Shown in pieces: positions 1 to 7,371 of a stretch of 35,423 nt of DNA (position 1 is its first letter; each line of letters starts with the position of its first letter). Origin of the DNA: Melioribacter sp. (GTDB lineage: Bacteria; Bacteroidota; Ignavibacteria; Ignavibacteriales; Melioribacteraceae); NCBI GenBank assembly GCA_012026935.1, contig VEPI01000145.1, positions 3,166-38,588 on the forward strand, read 5' to 3'. Under the pieces are notes generated by a model. It did no database searches. It was given only the letters and a program-made list of their open reading frames with translations, and was not told the origin of the DNA. A program made the translations under genes and the position numbers.

Positions 1-546
1 TTTATATTTTTTATTTGATTTACTGCAATTTGCAAATCCTTTTTTATCAAAAATTAATTTTTGTCCGGCTTCACTCAGCCAACCAACTTGCTTAGCCGGA
101 CTGCCTACAACCAACGCATAATCGGGAACATCTTTTGTAACAACAGCACCTGCACCTATGAATGCAAATCTGCCGATTGTGTGTCCGCAAATAATTGTTG
201 AGTTGGCACCAAGTGATGCACCCTCTTTAACTAACGTCTTGATATAATATTTTGAACCGGCTTGAGGATACTTACTCCTTGGATCAATAATATTTGTGAA
301 GACCATTGATGGACCGCAAAAAACATAATCTTCAAGAGTAACACCTTCATAAACTGAAACGTTGTTTTGTATCTTAACAAAATTCCCGATCACCGCATTC
401 GAACCGACATTTACATTCTGCCCTAAGATACAATTCTTCCCGATCTTTGCACCCGACTGCACATGAGAAAAGTGCCATATCTTTGTCCCATCACCAATTT
501 CAACATTGTCATCAATGTAAGCTGATTCATGTTTGAAGTAACCCAT
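1..546 (-). CDS. wlbB: UDP-2-acetamido-3-amino-2,3-dideoxy-glucuronate N-acetyltransferase, 3' end cut by window
   Basis: Acetyl-CoA-dependent N-acetyltransferase of the left-handed beta-helix family (WbpD/WlbB type). It makes the 3-acetamido group of UDP-2,3-diacetamido-uronic acid for O-antigen or another surface glycan. The reverse strand reads open for 182 codons to the window edge. Hexapeptide-type repeats fill residues 10-60 and 105-140, with the family motifs KIWHFSHV, LGQNVNVG, KIQNNVSVYEGV, FCGPSMVFTN and LVVGSPAKQVGW. The ATG at 546-544 is preceded by a good GAGGTGA ribosome binding site in the 12-bp gap after the oxidase gene, so the two form an operon with wlbA first. Family proteins are about 190-200 residues, so only a short C-terminus is missing. 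Assignment rests on recalled motifs plus the adjacent wlbA-type partner. Confidence 0.88.
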   Translation of the reverse strand, partial: MGYFKHESAYIDDNVEIGDGTKIWHFSHVQSGAKIGKNCILGQNVNVGSNAVIGNFVKIQNNVSVYEGVTLEDYVFCGPSMVFTNIIDPRSKYPQAGSKYYIKTLVKEGASLGANSTIICGHTIGRFAFIGAGAVVTKDVPDYALVVGSPAKQVGWLSEAGQKLIFDKKGFANCSKSNKKYK

Positions 547-558
547 TTTCACCTCAAA

Positions 559-1497
559 TTATTTTTGAAGATACGGGTGAATAAAATCTTTCTTAGTAGA
601 AATTTTAGCAAACCGGATATTATAAACCGCCTCAATCGAAGGACGGGCATCCGAAATCCCTAAACCGTTTCCATTTAATATTTCTTGATAAACTTTTGTG
701 TGAAGCTCAGTAAATCCATCCGAGAATTCTATTTCGGTACTGTCAATTTTTATTGAACGGTAAGTCGTTTTTTTACGAGATCTAATTTCCAGCGGTAAAT
801 CATTTTCGTCAATAGACAGAAACCATTTAACATTTGCATCTTTTAGCTCGAACGCACCGGACATTTTTTGATTGTTGGAAAGATTGACTTCGCTTTTCTG
901 AACATCTCCGAACAACCATATTAACAGATCAAAAAGATGTATCCCGATATTTGTAGCAATGCCTCCGCTCTTTTCATCTTCACCTTTCCATGAGTAATGA
1001 TACCAATTTCCTCTCGATGTAATGTAAGTTAGTTCTACTTTATGTTTTTCATTTGAAGAAGTTTTTAATTCTTCTTTAAGTTTTATTATTGACGGATGAT
1101 ATCTCAATTGCATTACTGTATAAATCTTTTTTCCGCTTTTTCTTTCAAGTTCCTCCAAAGAATTTAAGTTTTGAGGATAAAGAACAATTGGTTTTTCGCA
1201 AATTACATTCATACCTAGATTCAATCCCAATCTGATCTGTGAATCATGCAAATAATTTGGCGAGCAAATACTCAAATAATCAATCTTGGAATCATTATGC
1301 TGAGAAAGTTTTACAAGATGCCTTTCAAATCTTTCATACTCATTAAAATAATCGGCATGTGGAAAGAACTGATCTAACACACCAACTGAATCGTGCGGAT
1401 CGAACGAAGCGACAAGAAGATTCCCGGTTTCTTTAATTGCTTTCAAGTGACGAGGAGCTATATACCCTGCTGTTCCCGTTAAGGCAAATCTTTTCAT
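559..1497 (-). CDS. wlbA: UDP-N-acetyl-2-amino-2-deoxy-D-glucuronate oxidase (Gfo/Idh/MocA family)
   Basis: NAD-dependent 3-oxidation of UDP-GlcNAcA, the step that makes the 3-keto sugar later aminated and acetylated by the WlbE/WlbB enzymes. The Rossmann segment ALTGTAGYIAPRHLKAIK stands at the N-terminus. CEKPI carries the catalytic Lys (about 102), and ATNIGIHLFDLL carries the conserved His (about 187). TYITSRGNWY and the C-terminal GFTELH block match WlbA/WbpB. I place the start at the ATG at 1497; a longer frame begins at 1533, but its 12 extra residues precede the family's usual first residues (MKRFALTG). No strong ribosome binding site is visible. The aminotransferase of the pathway is not in the window and may lie left of it. 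Confidence 0.88.
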   Translation of the reverse strand: MKRFALTGTAGYIAPRHLKAIKETGNLLVASFDPHDSVGVLDQFFPHADYFNEYERFERHLVKLSQHNDSKIDYLSICSPNYLHDSQIRLGLNLGMNVICEKPIVLYPQNLNSLEELERKSGKKIYTVMQLRYHPSIIKLKEELKTSSNEKHKVELTYITSRGNWYHYSWKGEDEKSGGIATNIGIHLFDLLIWLFGDVQKSEVNLSNNQKMSGAFELKDANVKWFLSIDENDLPLEIRSRKKTTYRSIKIDSTEIEFSDGFTELHTKVYQEILNGNGLGISDARPSIEAVYNIRFAKISTKKDFIHPYLQK

Positions 1498-1519
1498 AAC
1501 TAAGTGAAATAATTTTATT

Positions 1520-1574
1520 GACAAATTTAGCAAATAGTGTTTGAATAACTATATGGAATTAGATTAAATTTGTC
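1520..1574. promoter_or_regulatory. Inverted repeat and possible -35 box in the wlbA/transporter divergent region
   Basis: The 103-bp gap between divergent genes holds a perfect 10-bp inverted repeat, GACAAATTTA (1520-1529) and TAAATTTGTC (1565-1574), 35 bp apart. The left arm overlaps a TTGACA (1518-1523) that could be the -35 of the rightward gene, with TTGAAT (1541-1546) as a weak -10 at 17-bp spacing. It could be a pair of operator half-sites or chance in AT-rich DNA. Confidence 0.35.
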
Positions 1575-1600
1575 CAACTTCAAATCGCACAGGAGTAATT

Positions 1601-2854
1601 GTGAATCTTACTGCAGAACTTCAAAAAGTAAAATCCGGATTTCACCGTTCATTCTGGGTTGCAAACGGAATGGAGTTGTTTGAACGGTTGGCTTATTACG
1701 GACAGCAAATTGTTTTTATGGTTTACTTAAGAAATAATTTAGGTTTTTCAGAATCCGAAGCGGGACAACTTTCCGGTATGTTTGGAGGATTGATTTATTT
1801 ATTGCCAATTCTTGCCGGCACACTTGCAGACAAATGGGGATTCCGCCGCGCATTCAGTATTGCATTTTCAATTCTTGCCATCGGATATTTTTTAATCGGC
1901 TCTATGGGAATGTCGGTATTCTCCGGTATTTATGGTACAGCTCCGAATTACTGGCTGCTGATGTCATTCCTAATCTTTACGGCATTCGGCGGATCATTTA
2001 TTAAACCGTCGGTACTCGGAACTGTTGCAGTATCCTCCAAAGACGAAGTTAAATCTTTGGGTTATGCAATTTATTATTGGTTGGTAAATATCGGTGCAAT
2101 GGTTGGACCAACAATAGCTTACTTTGTACGGGATAGTTTTGGTAATGAATTTGTTTATCTAGTATCAGCAGCAAGTTGTATTGCAATGCTTGCGGTTAAT
2201 TTATTGTTTTATAAGAATGCAAAAGAAGCCGCGGTAGTTGAATCACTTGGGAAAAAAATTACCAATCTGTTTGTTGTGCTTGGCAATTTCAAATTCATGA
2301 TCTTTCTATTAATCTACTCGCTGTACTGGATTATTTTTTGGCAAGAGTTTATCATAGTTCCTTATTATGTAACTGATTACATACCGAATTTTTTCTCTTA
2401 CGAAATTCTACAATCTTGGTCAGGTGCAGGCGCCATAATTCTTTTTCAAATACCAATTAATAGATTGACAAAAAAAATGTCTACACCGAATGCTATTCTT
2501 AGCGGATTTGCAGTTTCAAGTTTGATTTGGATTATTATTTGGATTAATCCGAGTATTATAACAATAGCAGCCGGAATTATTGCATTTGGCATCGGTGAAG
2601 CTATGCAAGCACCAAGATATTATGAATATATTTCTAAGATAGCACCTGAAGGTCAACAAGGATTATATCAGGGTTATGCATTCTTACCAATCGCTATTGC
2701 ACGATTTGTAGGAGATCCGTTTGGCGGATGGTTATATCAAAACTCGAAAGCCTCCGGCCACCCGGAATATGTTTGGTATTCAATGATTGCTATCGGACTT
2801 TCTGCAGCTTTCTTTATGTACTTGTACAATAAATTTGTTGTGAAAGAAAAATAA
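1601..2854 (+). CDS. POT/PTR-like MFS transporter
   Basis: A 417-residue polytopic inner-membrane protein of the major facilitator superfamily. Residues 25-34, ELFERLAYYG, fit the ExxER-x2-YYG motif of proton-coupled oligopeptide transporters in helix 1. YYWLVNIGAMVGP around residue 160 matches the second POT signature (FYxxINxGS). The MFS loop GTLADKWGFRRAF follows helix 2. Twelve hydrophobic segments can be made out; bacterial POTs usually have 14 and 450-500 residues, so this is a short divergent member. The start is GTG at 1601 with AGGAG at 1591-1595. It stands alone, so substrate (di/tripeptide or other) is not indicated by neighbours. Confidence 0.75.
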   Translation: MNLTAELQKVKSGFHRSFWVANGMELFERLAYYGQQIVFMVYLRNNLGFSESEAGQLSGMFGGLIYLLPILAGTLADKWGFRRAFSIAFSILAIGYFLIGSMGMSVFSGIYGTAPNYWLLMSFLIFTAFGGSFIKPSVLGTVAVSSKDEVKSLGYAIYYWLVNIGAMVGPTIAYFVRDSFGNEFVYLVSAASCIAMLAVNLLFYKNAKEAAVVESLGKKITNLFVVLGNFKFMIFLLIYSLYWIIFWQEFIIVPYYVTDYIPNFFSYEILQSWSGAGAIILFQIPINRLTKKMSTPNAILSGFAVSSLIWIIIWINPSIITIAAGIIAFGIGEAMQAPRYYEYISKIAPEGQQGLYQGYAFLPIAIARFVGDPFGGWLYQNSKASGHPEYVWYSMIAIGLSAAFFMYLYNKFVVKEK

Positions 2855-2862
2855 TTTGATTT

Positions 2863-2958
2863 GTAGAGACGGGATAGCCTGCATTGAGATTCGAGGTGTC
2901 CCGTTTCATTTTTTAAGACGCCACCTGTCTACCGCAGGCAGATTTATGGCGCCTCTAC
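2863..2958. repeat. 96-bp two-hairpin element with short terminal inverted repeat (REP/MITE-like)
   Basis: The gap between the transporter and rsgA begins GTAGAGAC and ends CTCTAC, a 6-bp terminal inverted repeat. Inside are two hairpins. GAGACGGGA (2866-2874) pairs with TCCCGTTTC (2899-2907) with one G-T wobble. CGCCA (2919-2923) pairs with TGGCG (2947-2951), enclosing CCTG (2924-2927)/CAGG (2935-2938). The base composition is GC-richer than the surroundings. This architecture is that of short non-autonomous repeats; copy number cannot be judged from one window. Confidence 0.5.
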
Positions 2959-2980
2959 TTTAATTCTGCGGGTATAATTA

Positions 2981-4078
2981 ATGTTAGATGTTCAAAAGAA
3001 TATGAATAGCATTGAAAAGTTCGGCTTCGATAAATGGTTTCAAGATAAAATTGATTTATCTAGAACGACTGATTATCAAATTGCCAGAGTAATCACTGTA
3101 AATAAAAATAGTTTTGTTGTTTCTAATGGCAAAAATGATATCTATGCTGAATTAACTGGAAAATATTTGTTCAGTTCAGATTCTGTTTTGGATTTTCCAA
3201 CCGTGGGTGATTGGGTATATGTACAATTATTTGATGATGATTCGTTAGCTATCATTCATGAAATATTTCCGCGGAGATCATTATTAAAAAGAAAAACCTC
3301 CGGTAAAAAAATCGAATATCAACTAATCGCGGCAAACGTAGATACGGCAATTATTATGCAATCACTTGATTCCAATTTTAACTTAAGAAGATTGGAACGT
3401 TACTTGGTAATGATTAACGAAAGTAATATTACACCGGTTATTTTCCTTAGTAAAAGTGATCTTATAAGCCTAACTGAAATTGAAAGCAAGATAAATGATA
3501 TTTATAAAATCATACCCGGTATTAAAATAGTAGCATTCAGTAACAACAATCTGTCAGATATAGAAAATATTAAAACTCACTTTACTCCTTTCGAAACTTT
3601 TTGTTTACTCGGTTCATCAGGCGTTGGCAAAACTACATTATTAAATAATCTAATACACCAAGAGTTGTATAAAACTCAGCCAATAAGAGAGAAAGATGGA
3701 AGAGGTAGACATACTACTTCGCGCCGCGAACTTATTGTTCTGGAAAATGGGGCAATTGTAGTAGATAGTCCCGGGATGCGCGAACTTGGGATTATTTCTT
3801 TTGAATCCGGTCTGGATGATACCTTCAATGAAATTGCTGAACTATCTAGCAAATGTCGTTACACTGATTGTACTCATACTATAGAAAGCGGTTGTGCCGT
3901 ATTAAAAGCATTAGAAGACGAAATAATTTCCAAAGAACGTTATCAGAATTATATAAAAATATACAAGGAGTCTCTGTATCACGAAATGTCATATTTTGAA
4001 AAGAGACAGAAGGATAAAAAGTTTGGAAAATTTATGCACACATATTTGAAGAATAAAAATAATAGTAATCGCACCTAA
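2981..4078 (+). CDS. rsgA: Ribosome small subunit-dependent GTPase A
   Basis: Circularly permuted GTPase that assists late 30S subunit assembly. An N-terminal OB-fold (about residues 30-100) precedes the G domain, whose motifs come in permuted order: G4 SKSD (157-160), G1 GSSGVGKT (211-218), G3 DSPG (262-265). The zinc site C-x4-C-x-H-x5-C follows (C292, C297, H299, C305) with a basic C-terminal helix. Length (365) is slightly above the family's usual 300-350. Either ATG 2981 or ATG 3002 could be the start; neither has a clear ribosome binding site. The TAA stop lies inside an attC-like sequence, and a structured repeat stands upstream, so this gene's segment may have moved as a unit. Confidence 0.93.
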   Translation: MLDVQKNMNSIEKFGFDKWFQDKIDLSRTTDYQIARVITVNKNSFVVSNGKNDIYAELTGKYLFSSDSVLDFPTVGDWVYVQLFDDDSLAIIHEIFPRRSLLKRKTSGKKIEYQLIAANVDTAIIMQSLDSNFNLRRLERYLVMINESNITPVIFLSKSDLISLTEIESKINDIYKIIPGIKIVAFSNNNLSDIENIKTHFTPFETFCLLGSSGVGKTTLLNNLIHQELYKTQPIREKDGRGRHTTSRRELIVLENGAIVVDSPGMRELGIISFESGLDDTFNEIAELSSKCRYTDCTHTIESGCAVLKALEDEIISKERYQNYIKIYKESLYHEMSYFEKRQKDKKFGKFMHTYLKNKNNSNRT

Positions 4079-4099
4079 CATGCAGTTCAAAGCGACCGC
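4071..4099 (+). other. attC-like half-site overlapping the rsgA stop codon
   Basis: Starting at the rsgA stop codon the sequence reads CACCTAACATG, then GTTCAAAGCGACCGC. This resembles the left half (R''/L'') of an integron attC site, typically YCTAACA-n-GTTCAAGC-GACCGC. Cassette genes commonly end in this part of attC. The expected right half (GCGG-TTAA, then GTTRGG) is not found in the next 150 bases, so at most this is a truncated remnant. Confidence 0.3.
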
Positions 4100-4149
4100 A
4101 ATGCAGGTGCAGTCAGATTATAATTAATAACTTACATCTACAAAATAGA

Positions 4150-4170
4150 TCCCGCCAAAAATGTGCGGGA
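4150..4170. terminator. Small GC hairpin after rsgA, possible terminator without U-tract
   Basis: TCCCGC (4150-4155) pairs perfectly with GCGGGA (4165-4170) around a 9-base loop, 72 bp past the rsgA stop. On the plus strand it is followed by AAAATATAG, not a T-run, so intrinsic termination is uncertain. Confidence 0.3.
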
Positions 4171-4243
4171 AAATATAGAATAAAATCGTTCCAGCCAGCC
4201 GATAGATAGTTAATAAAATTCTCAAAGTATATTCAGGTGTTCA

Positions 4244-4708
4244 ATGAAACTTTTAAAAAATAATTCATCAGTCGTCATTCTATTTTCAATAATTGTTTTA
4301 TTAATTCTGTTCTTAAATAATGTTCTCGGTATCTACCCCATTCTTGATATCATAAAGTACTTAGAGACTAGAAAATATTATTGGATAATTCCGACAGCAA
4401 GTTTACTGCTGTTCGGAATATGGCTATACAATGATAGAATGAGAAGAAAAGTTATTAATGAAAGGATAGAAGTATTTAAAGCGATTATGCGCACGGTGCA
4501 GGACATTCTGCATAACTCCTCTTCATCCATACAGTTATTAATAATGGATATGAAAGATGAAGGCGTACACGAAGAGCTAATAATAAAAGCTGAGAATAAT
4601 ATGGAAGAGTTAAGGACGGTAATAAAAACTTTAGCATCAATTGATCCGACGACAATAGAATTAAAAGAATTGAATAAAAGTATGTCTATAATAAAAATGC
4701 ACAAATAA
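4244..4708 (+). CDS. Small membrane protein with DHp-like helical hairpin, no kinase domain
   Basis: A 154-residue protein. Two hydrophobic segments (about 9-29 and 46-62) form a hairpin with a short loop. A basic NDRMRRK stop-transfer and then an amphipathic helical region at 70-132 follow. That region resembles a histidine-kinase dimerisation domain: a conserved-looking His-Asn (H90-N91) in VQDILHNSSSSIQLL, a turn near DEGVHEE, and a second helix ELIIKAENNMEELRTVIKTL. No HATPase N, G1 or G2 box follows; the frame simply ends. AGGTG precedes the ATG by 6 bases. It could be a phosphotransfer or scaffold partner for another kinase, or an unrelated coiled coil. No family is recognised with certainty. 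Confidence 0.7.
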   Translation: MKLLKNNSSVVILFSIIVLLILFLNNVLGIYPILDIIKYLETRKYYWIIPTASLLLFGIWLYNDRMRRKVINERIEVFKAIMRTVQDILHNSSSSIQLLIMDMKDEGVHEELIIKAENNMEELRTVIKTLASIDPTTIELKELNKSMSIIKMHK

Positions 4709-4869
4709 TTTTTAGCAACGAAGCTAGTTTATTTTTAGGAGACTCTAAGATTAATTCTGATAATAGCATTAATAGTTGTTTAGCCTGGAATGATATGGTA
4801 TTCAGAGACAAGAGAGAAATTGATTCGATATAGATTAATTGTATTTTGTAAAAAAATAATCCCAATAAA

Positions 4870-6258
4870 CTAACTATGATTTTTTTTGCCCAACTCAACT
4901 CTATTCAATCCATTTAATGCAGCAACACGGTAAGCTTCCGCCATCGTTGGATAATTAAAAGTACTATTGATGAAATACATCAAACTATTTCCATTACCCT
5001 CTTGAGACATTATCGCTTGTCCGATATGAATAATTTCCGAAGCTTCATATCCGAAGCAATGGATACCAAGAATTTTTAAATTCTCTCTATGAAAAAGAAT
5101 TTTTAACATACCGACAGTTCTTCCGGTTATCTGTGCCCTTGCTAAATGGCGGAAGAATGAATGCCCGACTTCATAAGGAATTTTTTTCTCTGTTAATTCC
5201 CTTTCGTTTAATCCGACAGAACTAATTTCCGGAATAGTATAGATCCCGGTTGGTATATCTTCGATTTTTAGTGTTGTTCCTTCACCAAGAATTAAATGTC
5301 TTCCGGCAAATCTCCCTTGATCATACGCAGCACTTGCAAGACTGGGATAACCAATCACATCTCCAACCGCATAAATATTAGGGACAGAAGATTGATAAAA
5401 TTCATTAACCGGAATGGAACCTCTTGCATCGGTTTTAATCCCAAGTTCTTCGAGACCAATGTTTTGAGTATTGCCGGTTCTCCCCTGAGCCCACAATAAA
5501 TAATCACTTCTGATTTCTTTGTTGGATTTTAAATAAATTGTAACTCCGCAATCATCGGCAACTACTTTTTCATATTCTTCGCCATGTCTTAACAAAACTC
5601 CGTTTTCTCTTAAATGATATGCTAATGCATCAATAATTTCATCATCAAGGAAAGCCAGCAGTTGGTTACGTGTGTTTATCAAATTAACTTTTACACTTAA
5701 TCCTCTGAAGATAGAAGCATATTCGCAGCCAATTACTCCGGCACCATAAATTGTTAATGTTTTTGGATTCTCTTTTATTTTTAAAAGTTTATCGCTATCA
5801 ATTATTCTTGGATGTGAAAAATCAACATCCGGTGGGTGATACGGGCGCGAGCCAACTGCTATAATAAATGCATCTGCTTGATATTTCTTTTTTAGTCCTG
5901 TTGATTCAGTTACTTCAATGGTATGTTCATCTAAAAATTTTGCACGGCCAATAATCAAATCAACATTATTCCGTGTATAAAAACCATGTCGTAATTCAAC
6001 TTGAGATTTGATAACACTTTGTGTTTGTATTAATAATTCTTGATAAGTAGTTCCCTCAAACTTATTACTGTCATACAAGATTTGGCTTGCATGTCTTAAT
6101 GCTTTGCTTGGAATTGTACCTTTGTGAGTATTACTTCCGCCAACAAGGGAAAATTCTTCACACACAGCAACATTCTTACCTTCTTTAGCACATGTCATTG
6201 CAGCGCCCTCGCCTCCAGGTCCGCTGCCAATAATTATTACATCGTATTTATTTTCCAT
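4870..6258 (-). CDS. sthA: Soluble pyridine nucleotide transhydrogenase (Si-specific)
   Basis: FAD flavoprotein that equilibrates NADH and NADPH in the cytoplasm. The FAD-binding GSGPGG is at 11-16, the NAD(P)-binding [13 protein letters not shown] near 175, and the second FAD motif [20 protein letters not shown] near 305, followed by the dimerisation domain. Disulfide reductases of this fold have a C-x4-C pair after GG; here the segment is [17 protein letters not shown] (40-56) with no cysteine. The C-terminal His-Glu base is replaced in [16 protein letters not shown], exactly as in SthA. Both features point to transhydrogenase rather than lipoamide dehydrogenase. The start ATG 6258 has GGAAATGAG upstream. 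The gene converges on the small membrane protein gene. Confidence 0.92.
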   Translation of the reverse strand: MENKYDVIIIGSGPGGEGAAMTCAKEGKNVAVCEEFSLVGGSNTHKGTIPSKALRHASQILYDSNKFEGTTYQELLIQTQSVIKSQVELRHGFYTRNNVDLIIGRAKFLDEHTIEVTESTGLKKKYQADAFIIAVGSRPYHPPDVDFSHPRIIDSDKLLKIKENPKTLTIYGAGVIGCEYASIFRGLSVKVNLINTRNQLLAFLDDEIIDALAYHLRENGVLLRHGEEYEKVVADDCGVTIYLKSNKEIRSDYLLWAQGRTGNTQNIGLEELGIKTDARGSIPVNEFYQSSVPNIYAVGDVIGYPSLASAAYDQGRFAGRHLILGEGTTLKIEDIPTGIYTIPEISSVGLNERELTEKKIPYEVGHSFFRHLARAQITGRTVGMLKILFHRENLKILGIHCFGYEASEIIHIGQAIMSQEGNGNSLMYFINSTFNYPTMAEAYRVAALNGLNRVELGKKNHS

Positions 6259-6313
6259 TTACTCATTTCCAAATATTGAATAACTGATTGCAAGTATTAC
6301 TTGTTTTGTTAGA

Positions 6314-7333
6314 TTAATCGAACTTAAGAATAATTGAGTCCTTTCCGCGTTCCGTAAGTTCGTCTGATTTAGAGGTTGTTTTGAACAAATCAAAAACATT
6401 ATTTACCTCCGGAGTAACATTTTTTGTCTCAAATTTCTGTTTCTGGCTAGAGCTGATATTTCCAGTTGTCTTAAACAAATCCATTGCATTATCAATCTTG
6501 GTCTCTTTTTTTATTGATTCATCTTTCGATTCCGGTTTTGAATCATCAATAACCGTTTTAATATGTTGAGAAGCTTGCGACGGAGTAATTGAACCGCCTT
6601 CCGGAATGCCGAGTGCTTGTTTGAGCAATACAATTATTTCTTCTCTTAAATCCTGAACTCTGTTAAAGTCAGGTGGAGTTGGTGTTTGGAATGAGCTTTT
6701 AGTTTCACCTTTGTCTTCCGAAATATTTTTTACTTTGGAAAGTAATGCTGTCTCTGAGTCAGATGATATTATTGTGTTCGGGACAGCATTTCCTTTTTCC
6801 GGTTCAATATTTTCCGGCAGTTCGCTGTCTGTAAAATTCTCGTCGAAGGCAAATATTGCATCAGCAAATATTTTATCGTTCTGGCTTTGAGCTTCAACCG
6901 CTTTTAAATCAAAAGAATATACTTCAGCAAAGTTAGGTTCTGTTTCTTTTTTTGTTAATGAAGTTAGTCCTACTTGCTGAATCTTAAATCTAAATCTTGA
7001 AGGATCGAGATCAAACCGTAAGTGGCGTAAATCTTTTATTGCAAAAATAGGATCGAAATAAATCAATTCGGCTTTGTTATTGATCTTAATAAAATATCCG
7101 TACTTAGTGGAATAGGCATCAAGTTGATCTACATTAGTAAGAAGTCTGTATATTATTAAATTTTTTGGTGATGGATCTTTCACAAAAGAACAAACATCAA
7201 AGTAACTAATACGGCGTGGCCTTTTCAGCTTTTCATTCTTAAATATGATCTTAAAACTATCATTGAAGTTGAATAAATTTTGAGAATAAACCAGTACATC
7301 ATTATTTCGTAAATCAAGTGTTTCCAGTAACAT
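6314..7333 (-). CDS. Unknown protein with duplicated NxxDLFKTT motif near the C-terminus
   Basis: I do not recognise this 339-residue protein. It has no signal peptide or membrane segment. Residues 1-145 look like a folded domain rich in beta-strand residues and aromatic positions. Residues 150-225 are acidic, low-complexity and probably disordered. A predicted helix at 226-242 (VQDLREEIIVLLKQALGI) follows, then a second charged linker. The tail carries NAMDLFKTT (282-290) and NVFDLFKTT (312-320), two near-identical copies 30 residues apart, each preceded by a charged stretch. Such repeats in a disordered tail usually act as docking peptides. It lies between glgP (38 bp upstream) and sthA (55 bp downstream) on the same strand and is probably cotranscribed with glgP. 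Codon use resembles the neighbours. Confidence 0.75.
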   Translation of the reverse strand: MLLETLDLRNNDVLVYSQNLFNFNDSFKIIFKNEKLKRPRRISYFDVCSFVKDPSPKNLIIYRLLTNVDQLDAYSTKYGYFIKINNKAELIYFDPIFAIKDLRHLRFDLDPSRFRFKIQQVGLTSLTKKETEPNFAEVYSFDLKAVEAQSQNDKIFADAIFAFDENFTDSELPENIEPEKGNAVPNTIISSDSETALLSKVKNISEDKGETKSSFQTPTPPDFNRVQDLREEIIVLLKQALGIPEGGSITPSQASQHIKTVIDDSKPESKDESIKKETKIDNAMDLFKTTGNISSSQKQKFETKNVTPEVNNVFDLFKTTSKSDELTERGKDSIILKFD

Positions 7334-7371
7334 CTGTTCTCTATAAATATTTAGTTTTGAAACATGTTTTA

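Noticed and set aside
4678-4833. Open stretch in another plus frame continuing past the small membrane protein stop, which might indicate a frameshifted C-terminus
   Set aside because: It begins right after an in-frame stop at 4675, the translated peptide has no HATPase-like motif, and its composition looks random. No evidence for a split kinase gene here.
4686-4898. 70-codon minus-strand open frame between the small membrane protein gene and sthA
   Set aside because: It overlaps the ends of both genes, has low-complexity Leu/Ile-rich content expected from AT-rich DNA, no ribosome binding site and no recognisable family.
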